From: Actinomycetes bacterium
GTDB lineage: Bacteria > Actinomycetota > Acidimicrobiia > Acidimicrobiales > Palsa-688
Direction of reading: 5' to 3'
Length of the DNA stretch: 64,000 nt
NCBI GenBank assembly: GCA_021850325.1
Contig: JAJZMF010000010.1
Coordinates: 1-64,000, forward strand
In this document: piece by piece, positions 11,189 to 17,979 of the stretch
How positions within the stretch are numbered: position 1 is the first letter of the stretch
Layout of the letters: every line of letters begins with the position of its first letter
Translations under genes and position numbers: made by a program
Notes under the pieces: generated by a model
What the model was told of the DNA's origin: nothing
Database searches by the model: none
The model's input: the letters and a program-made list of their open reading frames with translations, nothing else

Positions 11189-11796
11189 CCCAACGCCTCA
11201 CCGAGCATGAGGCCCTCGACACGGGCCACGGCCGTGGCCGCCAGCTCCGGTGCACCACCGTGGGCAGGAGCGCCCGGTGCCTCGAGCAGCCCGACGAGCA
11301 GGCTCGCGCCCTCCTCCCAGTCCGGTCGCAGGTCGGCCAGCACGAGGTCGAGCGCCCGGGCCACGGGACGGTCGGCCACCGGGGTGCAGGAGGCGCGCCA
11401 GCGACGGTAGGCAACGCTGCACCTGGGCAGCACGGCACGGCTGTACACGGCCACCCGCTCCAGGTCGCTCCCGAGCGCACGCATCGCAGCCAGGACGCCC
11501 TCCGCCCTGTCGTCGGCCGGGCCCACCAGGCCCTCCGGCGGCTGCGGCCCGGCCGGGCCGGGGTAGGCCTGTACAAGGCGGCCCGGCAGGCGGGCGTGCC
11601 ACATCGAGGAGCGCCACGCATGGTGCTGGCTACAGGCATCGAAGTAGACCCGCACCCCGGGCGCCGCGCAGCTGGAGGCCCAGGCACCCACGGCCTCGTA
11701 CAACCGGCGCTCAGCCCATGACCAACGACCGGCCAGCCGGGCGGACTCCTCGATGTTCAGCTGGGGCAGGGCCCGCAGGGGCACTGGCGCGCTCAA
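11176..11796 (-). CDS. Hypothetical helical protein between nadE and the EAL gene
   Basis: 206 residues, not assigned to a named family. It is mainly predicted helical, rich in Ala, Arg and Trp, with no signal peptide or membrane span. A block with paired acidic and His residues (ARLAGRWSWAERRLYEAVG, then CSQHHAW) hints at a four-helix ferritin-like fold, but I cannot confirm metal ligands. TTG 11796 overlaps the nadE stop (TTGA); GTG 11784 is an alternative. Its stop overlaps the GTG of the EAL gene, so nadE, this gene and the EAL gene form one tightly coupled unit. Confidence 0.7.
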   Translation of the reverse strand: MSAPVPLRALPQLNIEESARLAGRWSWAERRLYEAVGAWASSCAAPGVRVYFDACSQHHAWRSSMWHARLPGRLVQAYPGPAGPQPPEGLVGPADDRAEGVLAAMRALGSDLERVAVYSRAVLPRCSVAYRRWRASCTPVADRPVARALDLVLADLRPDWEEGASLLVGLLEAPGAPAHGGAPELAATAVARVEGLMLGEALGPGA

Positions 11797-13502
11797 CGGT
11801 AGGCGTTGGTGATCGGGAGGCGACGGTCGCGGCCGAACGCCTTGGGGCTCACCCGCACGCCGATCGGGCTCTGCCGCCGCTTGTACTCGGCCAGGTCGAC
11901 GAGGCGCACGACCCTCTGCACCACCTGGGCGTCGAAGCCGGCGGCCAGGAGGTCGGCCTGGGTCATGTCACCTTCGACATAGGCCTCCAGGACCGGGTCA
12001 AGCTCCTCGTAGGGAGGCAGGCTGTCGGTGTCCAGTTGGTTCTCCCGGAGCTCGGCCGTGGGCGGCTTGTCGATCACCGCCGGGGGTATGACCTGTCCCC
12101 TGCTGTTGCGCCAACGACAGAGACGGTACACCAGGGTCTTGGGGACATCTTTGATGACAGCGAACCCCCCCGCCGTGTCCCCGTACAGAGTCGAGTAGCC
12201 GACCGCCAGCTCGCTCTTGTTGCCAGTGGTGAGGACCAGCCAACCGAACTTGTTGGACAAGGCCATGAGCACCACCCCACGTAGCCGGCTCTGGACGTTC
12301 TCCTCGGCCAGCCCCGCGACAGTACCAGCAAAGTGCCCAGCCAACATCTCCGAAACGGCGAGGTGGGCGGGTTCGATGGGCACCGCGGTGTAGTGGACGC
12401 CCAACGCGCGCGCCAGCTCTTCTGCGTCCTCGTTGGACGCCCTGCTCGTGTAACGGGTCGGCATCGAGACCCCGTGCACAGCGTCCGGCCCCAGTGCATC
12501 GGCCGCGATCACGGCCACCAGCGAGGAGTCGATACCGCCGGACAGGCCGATCACCACCTCCCGGAAGCCGTTCTTGCGGACGTAATCGCGCGTCCCGAGC
12601 ACGAGGGCGCGGTACACCTCCTCCTCCTCGCCCAGGGGCTCGGCACAGCCGGGGGACCGTCGCGGTGCGGGGCCAGGGTTGCGTGGCCCCGTGCTCACCT
12701 CCACAACGGGGAGCGGCCGCGCCCGACGGCGGCCACGGGGGTCCAGGAGGCGCTTGCGGAAGCTCGGCCCGACCTCCACGTCCACCACCTCGACCAGCTC
12801 CTCGAACTGGGGCAGGCAGGCCACCATCTCGCCCGAGGCGTCGAAGACCATGGACCCGCCGTCGAAGACGAGCTCGTCCTGGCCGCCTACGGCGTTCACG
12901 TAGACCAGCGCACTGGAGGCGTCGGCTGCCCTGGTGGCGAGCATGCGGCGCCGCTCGGCGACCCGCCCCGCGTAGTAGGGCGAGGCGTTGATGTTGAGCA
13001 CGACTTCGGCGCCCGCTGCCGCCTGGGTACTGATAGGCCCACTAGGGTCCCAGGCATCCTCACAAACGGACACGCCGACCCGGGCGCCGCCCACCAGGTA
13101 GAGAGCGGAGGGACGCTCGCCGGGCACGAAGTAGCGCTGCTCGTCGAAGACCGAGTAGTTGGGCAGGGAACGCTTGTGGTAGACGCCCTTCAGCTCGCCC
13201 TGGGCGCACACGGCAGCAGCGTTGTAGAGGTCCATCTGCCGGTCCACGCAGCCGACCACGGCGGCGCAACGCCGGGTGGCAGCCACCACCGAGCTCAGGG
13301 CGTCGAGGCTGTCCGAGATGAACCCTGGCTTGAGCAGCAGGTCCTCTGGTGGGTAGCCGGTCAGCACCAGTTCGGGGAAGACGGCCAGATCGGCGCCGTC
13401 TGCCTCGGCCTGCGCCAGAGCCTCTCCCACCCGCCGAGCGTTGCCCCCCAGGTCCCCGACCACGCTACCCACCTGGCACAGCGCCACCCGCAACCTAGTC
13501 AT
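11793..13502 (-). CDS. nadE: Glutamine-dependent NAD+ synthetase
   Basis: 569 residues. It converts deamido-NAD to NAD+ using ATP and glutamine. The N-terminal nitrilase-type glutaminase domain shows the triad Glu44 (VFPELVLTGYPPEDLL), Lys110 (GVYHKRSLPN) and Cys147 (SVCEDAWDP). The C-terminal synthetase has the PP-loop SGGIDSS at 321-327. This is the two-domain form usual in actinobacteria. ATG 13502 (MTRLRVALCQVG) is supported by TACGCT ending 8 nt upstream, a leaderless arrangement. It is divergent from glnE across only 19 bp and overlaps the next gene by 4 nt. Confidence 0.96.
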   Translation of the reverse strand: MTRLRVALCQVGSVVGDLGGNARRVGEALAQAEADGADLAVFPELVLTGYPPEDLLLKPGFISDSLDALSSVVAATRRCAAVVGCVDRQMDLYNAAAVCAQGELKGVYHKRSLPNYSVFDEQRYFVPGERPSALYLVGGARVGVSVCEDAWDPSGPISTQAAAGAEVVLNINASPYYAGRVAERRRMLATRAADASSALVYVNAVGGQDELVFDGGSMVFDASGEMVACLPQFEELVEVVDVEVGPSFRKRLLDPRGRRRARPLPVVEVSTGPRNPGPAPRRSPGCAEPLGEEEEVYRALVLGTRDYVRKNGFREVVIGLSGGIDSSLVAVIAADALGPDAVHGVSMPTRYTSRASNEDAEELARALGVHYTAVPIEPAHLAVSEMLAGHFAGTVAGLAEENVQSRLRGVVLMALSNKFGWLVLTTGNKSELAVGYSTLYGDTAGGFAVIKDVPKTLVYRLCRWRNSRGQVIPPAVIDKPPTAELRENQLDTDSLPPYEELDPVLEAYVEGDMTQADLLAAGFDAQVVQRVVRLVDLAEYKRRQSPIGVRVSPKAFGRDRRLPITNAYR

Positions 13503-13510
13503 ACCCAAGG

Positions 13511-13516
13511 AGCGTA
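13511..13516 (-). promoter_or_regulatory. Leaderless -10 (TACGCT) for nadE, overlapping the glnE SD
   Basis: TACGCT on the minus strand ends 8 nt before the nadE ATG. On the plus strand AAGGAG at 13507-13512 sits 9 nt before GTG 13522 of glnE, so the two signals share bases. Confidence 0.5.
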
Positions 13517-13521
13517 GGCGG

Positions 13522-16350
13522 GTGGGTGGGCACGGCCCCCTCCATTGGCCGGAGCTTGCGGCCTGCGCCGACCCCCAACGGGCAAGGCTGGGCCTGGAGC
13601 GGTTGTTCGAGGGGGAGCCGGAGCTGGCCGGGAGGCTCGAGGCCGATGCCGCGCTGCGGGCCGACGTGGTGACGGCCATGGCAGCCGGGCCCTTCCTGAC
13701 GAGGATCTGCACCACGGTCCCCGGGGCCGTCGACGTCCTGTCCCGTGGCGGCTCGCCGGTGGCACCCCTCCGGCCCCTGGCCCGCTGGAAGGCCCTCGAG
13801 GTCCTGCGCATCGCCACCCTCGACCTCTCCGGGCGGACGGCCCTGGAACAGGTGGGCCGGTCCCTGGCCGACCTGGCCGACAACCTCCTGCAGGCCGCTG
13901 CGGAGCCCGCCCTGGCCCTGGGTGCGCTGGCCGTAATAGGTATGGGCAAGCTGGGCGCACAGGAGCTCAACTACGGCAGCGACATCGACCTGGTCCTCGT
14001 AGGCGAGGTGCCCCTCGCCGCAGCCCAGCGCTTCGTCGAGGAAGCGCGTACGGCGTGGCGGACAGACCTCGACCTGCGCCCTGAGGGCCGGGCGGGCCCG
14101 TTGCTGCGCAGCCTGCCCTCCTATGAGGCCTACTGGGACCGCTGGGCCCAGACCTGGGAGTTCCAGGCCCTGCTCAAGGTGAGGCCGGTGGCCGGGGACG
14201 CCGAGCTGGGCGGGCGGTTCGTACGGTCAGCCGGTGAGCGGGTGTGGCAACGCCCTTTGGAAGCCGATGACCTGCGGGCGCTGCGGGACATGAAGGCCAG
14301 GGCCGAGCAGATCCTCGGCCGCAAGGGGATGGCCGAGCGCGAGCTCAAGCGGGGCCCGGGGGGCATCCGGGACATCGAGTTCGCGGTACAGCTCCTGCAA
14401 CTGGTGCACGGTCGGTCCGACCCGGCGCTGCGTGCCCCGGCCACCCTCGATGCCCTCGTGGCCCTGGCGGCGGGCGGGTACGTGAGCCAGCGCGACGCTG
14501 ACACCCTGGCCGACGCCTACCGGTTCCTGCGCACGGTCGAGCACCGGCTCCAGCTCTTCGACGACCGCCAGGTCCACTCCCTGCCCGGGGCCAGGCCGGC
14601 GCTGGCCCACCTGGCCCGTGTCATGGGCTACCGGGACAACGCCTCGCTCACCGCCCTCGCCCAGTTCGAGTACGCACTGACCCTGCACCAGGCCGAAGCG
14701 CGGGCTGCCCACGAGCGCATCTTCTTCCGACCGCTGCTCGAAGCCTTCACCGGCCTGCCCCGCTGGCCCGGCTTGGAGGAGCACCAGGCAGGCGGGCCGC
14801 CGGTGGAGGAGCGGACGGGCGATGAGCACCCCGGGCTGCCGCCTGCCCCGGCCGGGCCCGGGGGAGGAGCCCAAGGGCCCGGTGCCGAGCAGGGCCCGCC
14901 GCTCGCACCGGCAGCCGTAGAGGCGCGCCTGGCAGCCTTCGGTTTCTCCGACGCCCGGAGGACCAGGGCCGCGGTCGTCGAGCTCACCCAGGGGCTCTCC
15001 CGGTCCTCGCGCCTCATGCAGCAGATGGTGCCCCTCCTGCTCGACTGGCTGTCGTCCTCACCCGACCCCGACCTGGGCCTGCTCGGCCTCCGGCGCCTGG
15101 CCACCGGCCAGCACCGCCGAGGCCAACTTGTCAGCCTCTTCCGAGACTCCCCCGAGGCGGCCAGGCGCGCCTGCCTGCTGCTCGGTACCGGGCCGGGGTT
15201 CGCCGAGGGCTACGAGCACCACCCTGACCAGCTGGCGCTCCTGGGTGACGGGCCGCCTCCCCTCCCGTCCGCCGGTGACCTGGAGCGACGGGCAGCCGAC
15301 AACATCGCCTGGCGGCAGCCCGAACAGTGGTGGAGGGGGCTGTCCCGCCTGGTCCAGAGCGAGCTGCTGCGCACCCAGGCCCGCGACGTGCTCGGCATCG
15401 ACGATGTGGCAGCCACCGCCCGCTCCGTGACCAACCTGGCCGAGGCCGTGCTCTCGGTGTGCACGAGGACAGTGGTGACGGGCCGCGAGGGCCTGAGCAG
15501 TGACGACCTCCCCGTGGTCGAAGGCCTGGCTGTTGTGGCCATGGGGCGGTTCGGCGGGGCCGACCTCGCCTATGCCAGCGACCTCGATGTCATGGTCGTC
15601 TTCGACGACCGCACGCTAAGCGCGCACAGAGCCGAACGGGCGGCCGAGGAGCTCGTCGCCCTCGTGCACGGCGACACCCCGGTCCACCGGCTCTACGACC
15701 TGGATCTGTCCCTCCGCCCCGAAGGCCGCCAGGGGCCTCTGGCTCGCAGCCTGAAGGCGTTCGAGGCCTACTACAGCCGCTGGGCGCAGGTGTGGGAGCG
15801 CCAAGCCCTCACCCGGGGCCGTTTCGTGGCCGGCGACCCCGATGTGGGACAGCGCTTCGCCCACCTGGCCCGCGAGTTCGTATGGGGCAGGCCGTTCGAC
15901 GAGGGCGACGTGCGCGAGGTGCGCCGTCTCAAAGCACGGGTGGAGCGGGAGAGAGTACCGCCCGGGGAGGACCCGGCCTTCCACCTGAAGCTCGGGCCAG
16001 GGTCCCTCTCGGACGTGGAATGGACGGTACAGCTGCTCCAGCTGAGGTCCTCCGTCCCTGCCGAGGGCACTCTCGAGGCGCTGAGGGCGCTCAGCGCGGC
16101 AGGTGTGGTCGACCCTGCTGACGCCGAGGTCCTGGCCAGCTCCTACCGGTTCTGCGAAGAGGCCCGCAACCGCCTCTACCTCGTCAGGGGACGGGCCGGC
16201 AACTCCCTGCCCCCTCCGGGGCACCAGCTCACCACCCTCGCCCGGAGCCTGGGCACGACCGCCCCGGAGCTGCGCGAGCGCTACCGGATGGTGACCCGCA
16301 GGGCGAGGAGGGTCACCGAACGTCTCTTCTACGGCGCCCCTGGCAGCTGA
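13522..16350 (+). CDS. glnE: Glutamine synthetase adenylyltransferase/deadenylase
   Basis: 942 residues, normal for the bifunctional enzyme that adds and removes AMP on glutamine synthetase. Two nucleotidyltransferase halves are visible. The N-terminal one has GMGKLGAQELNYGSDIDLVL (deadenylase side). The C-terminal one has GRFGGADLAYASDLDVM (adenylylating side), where the usual Gly of GSDxD is Ala while both Asp are kept. Each half also has the RPEG(R/x)xGPL motif. GTG 13522 is chosen because AAGGAG lies 9 nt upstream; longer extensions would run into nadE. It is convergent with fabF. A Pro/Gly-rich linker of about 40 residues (about residues 430-470) separates the halves. Confidence 0.96.
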   Translation: MGGHGPLHWPELAACADPQRARLGLERLFEGEPELAGRLEADAALRADVVTAMAAGPFLTRICTTVPGAVDVLSRGGSPVAPLRPLARWKALEVLRIATLDLSGRTALEQVGRSLADLADNLLQAAAEPALALGALAVIGMGKLGAQELNYGSDIDLVLVGEVPLAAAQRFVEEARTAWRTDLDLRPEGRAGPLLRSLPSYEAYWDRWAQTWEFQALLKVRPVAGDAELGGRFVRSAGERVWQRPLEADDLRALRDMKARAEQILGRKGMAERELKRGPGGIRDIEFAVQLLQLVHGRSDPALRAPATLDALVALAAGGYVSQRDADTLADAYRFLRTVEHRLQLFDDRQVHSLPGARPALAHLARVMGYRDNASLTALAQFEYALTLHQAEARAAHERIFFRPLLEAFTGLPRWPGLEEHQAGGPPVEERTGDEHPGLPPAPAGPGGGAQGPGAEQGPPLAPAAVEARLAAFGFSDARRTRAAVVELTQGLSRSSRLMQQMVPLLLDWLSSSPDPDLGLLGLRRLATGQHRRGQLVSLFRDSPEAARRACLLLGTGPGFAEGYEHHPDQLALLGDGPPPLPSAGDLERRAADNIAWRQPEQWWRGLSRLVQSELLRTQARDVLGIDDVAATARSVTNLAEAVLSVCTRTVVTGREGLSSDDLPVVEGLAVVAMGRFGGADLAYASDLDVMVVFDDRTLSAHRAERAAEELVALVHGDTPVHRLYDLDLSLRPEGRQGPLARSLKAFEAYYSRWAQVWERQALTRGRFVAGDPDVGQRFAHLAREFVWGRPFDEGDVREVRRLKARVERERVPPGEDPAFHLKLGPGSLSDVEWTVQLLQLRSSVPAEGTLEALRALSAAGVVDPADAEVLASSYRFCEEARNRLYLVRGRAGNSLPPPGHQLTTLARSLGTTAPELRERYRMVTRRARRVTERLFYGAPGS

Positions 16351-16396
16351 ACGACAGCCGCCCCAAGCGCTCCGGTCCCTGGCCTGAGCGGGCCGC

Positions 16397-17662
16397 TCAG
16401 TCCCCGGCGGGCGGACGGGCGTCTGCCTCGGGCAGCGGCTGGCCGAAGATCAGCGAGGCGTTGTGACCCCCGAAACCGAGGCTGTTGGTCATGGCGTAAC
16501 GGATATCGGCTTCGCGCGCCACGTTGGGCACGTAGTCGAGGTCGCATGCCGGGTCGGGGGTGTCCAGGTTCATGGTCGGGGGAGCCGTGCCCGTTTGTAC
16601 CGCCAGGATGGCGAACACCGACTCCAGGGCACCGGCAGCACCCAGGGTGTGGCCCGTCATGGACTTGGTGGACGAGACGAGCGGGACCTCGTCCCCGAAC
16701 ACCCGCTTGAGGGCAACGGTCTCCACCCGGTCGTTGGGCGGGGTGGACGTCCCGTGGGCGTTGACGTAGCCGATGTCGCCCGGGAGGATGCCGGCATCCG
16801 CCAGGGCGGCCTCCATGGCCCGCACGGCCCCGTCGCCGGTCGGGTGGGGCTGGGTTATGTGGTACGCGTCAGCCGTCGCCCCGTACCCGACCAGCTCCGC
16901 CAGCACGGGGGCGCCCCGCCGCAGAGCGAACTCCCGCTCCTCGAGCACCAGGGTGGCAGCGGCCTCCCCCAGGACGAAGCCGTCACGGTCCAGGTCGAAT
17001 GGCCGGGACGCCCTCTCGGGCTCGTCGTTGCGGGTGGACAACGCCTTCATGGCTGCGAAGCCCGCGATCCCGACCGGCGTGACGGCTGCCTCGGCCCCGC
17101 CGCAGACCATGGCGTCCGCCCGGCCGAGACGGATGGCGTCGAAAGCCGTGCCCACGGCGTGCGCAGAGGCGGAACAGGCGGTTACCGTGCACAGGTTGTA
17201 ACCCAGGAGCTGCCACTCCATTGCGATCTCCCCGGCTGCCATGTTCGGGATCATCATGGGCACCACGTAGGGGTTGACCCATTCCGGCCCCCTGCTCACC
17301 AGGGTCCTGATCCCGTCCTCGAGGGTCTTGATCCCGCCGATGCCAGAGGCGTAGACGACGCCGATGCGCTCCGCGATCGTGGCCACATCGAGCTTGGAAG
17401 CCTCGATGGCCTCCTTGGTCGCCACCAGTGCCAGTTGGACCACGCGGTCCAGGTGCCGCGCCCGTCGGCGGCCGAAGCTGGCGTCGGGGTCGAAGCCCTC
17501 CACCTCCGCAGCGATCTTGACCGGAGAACTGGAAGCATCGAACGCGCTGATGTGCCGTACCCCGCTGCGGCCGGCGACCACGGCCTGCCAGGTCTGCTCG
17601 ACGTCCAGACCAAGCGGGGTGATCGCCCCCATCCCAGTCACGACCACGCGGCGGTTACCCAT
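16397..17662 (-). CDS. fabF: Beta-ketoacyl-ACP synthase II
   Basis: 421-residue condensing enzyme of fatty-acid elongation. The catalytic triad is Cys163 (TVTACSASAHA), His303 (VNAHGTSTPPND) and His338 (SMTGHTLGAAG). The N-terminus VVVTGMGAITPLG is typical. ATG 17662 has TAGGAT 9 nt upstream. No acpP, fabD or fabH gene is beside it, so it stands apart from a fab operon. It is convergent with glnE and divergent from the small acidic gene at 17785. Confidence 0.95.
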   Translation of the reverse strand: MGNRRVVVTGMGAITPLGLDVEQTWQAVVAGRSGVRHISAFDASSSPVKIAAEVEGFDPDASFGRRRARHLDRVVQLALVATKEAIEASKLDVATIAERIGVVYASGIGGIKTLEDGIRTLVSRGPEWVNPYVVPMMIPNMAAGEIAMEWQLLGYNLCTVTACSASAHAVGTAFDAIRLGRADAMVCGGAEAAVTPVGIAGFAAMKALSTRNDEPERASRPFDLDRDGFVLGEAAATLVLEEREFALRRGAPVLAELVGYGATADAYHITQPHPTGDGAVRAMEAALADAGILPGDIGYVNAHGTSTPPNDRVETVALKRVFGDEVPLVSSTKSMTGHTLGAAGALESVFAILAVQTGTAPPTMNLDTPDPACDLDYVPNVAREADIRYAMTNSLGFGGHNASLIFGQPLPEADARPPAGD

Positions 17663-17771
17663 AGTTGAGGAATCCTAGGGGGCCCAACAGTCCGTCGGGA
17701 GCTTGGCTGGTGGCCGGGCAGGCAGCCCATGTCGCAACCGCGACGGCCGCCTGGGAACTTACGTGGGTGGC

Positions 17772-17777
17772 TAGGTT
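17772..17777 (+). promoter_or_regulatory. Leaderless -10 (TAGGTT) for the 60-residue acidic protein
   Basis: TAGGTT is followed by exactly 7 nt and then ATG 17785, the classical leaderless spacing. Confidence 0.6.
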
Positions 17778-17784
17778 CGGGTAG

Positions 17785-17967
17785 ATGGCAACCACTGACC
17801 CCGAAGTGCCCGAAGCCGACGCCATCGAGCAGTCCCAGGAGGTCTCCCCGACCGACGAGGAAGACGAAGAGACGCCGCTACAGGGACCTGCCTCCATGGA
17901 AGTCCCCGAAGCCGATGCCTTGGAGCAGTCCCAGCCCGTCCCGGGCGACCAGGACGAGAGGCGCTGA
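17785..17967 (+). CDS. 60-residue acidic protein with duplicated VPEADA(I/L)EQSQ motif
   Basis: Unknown function. It is strongly acidic and Gln/Pro-rich, has no hydrophobic segment and is probably disordered. The motif VPEADAIEQSQ near residue 8 recurs as VPEADALEQSQ near residue 39, separated by an acidic linker (TDEEDEETPLQG). Expression is supported by a TAGGTT -10 with 7-nt spacing. It ends 12 nt from the convergent stop of the helicase gene. The repeat looks like a short linear binding motif present twice. The codon use and the promoter argue for a real gene rather than a chance ORF. Confidence 0.7.
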   Translation: MATTDPEVPEADAIEQSQEVSPTDEEDEETPLQGPASMEVPEADALEQSQPVPGDQDERR

Positions 17968-17979
17968 CCGCCCTGCCCC

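Noticed and set aside
11184-11687. N-terminal extension of the EAL protein
   Set aside because: In frame and open, but it overlaps the hypothetical gene 11176-11796 completely and is Arg/Pro/Cys-rich; the start at the overlap (GTG 11183) fits better.
13503-13970. N-terminal extension of nadE
   Set aside because: Runs antisense through glnE; the family N-terminus and a leaderless -10 place the start at 13502.
15550-15600. ASDLDV instead of GSDxD in the C-terminal catalytic site of GlnE
   Set aside because: Both Asp that bind metal are kept and the first position is known to vary (Gly/Ser), so loss of activity is not indicated.
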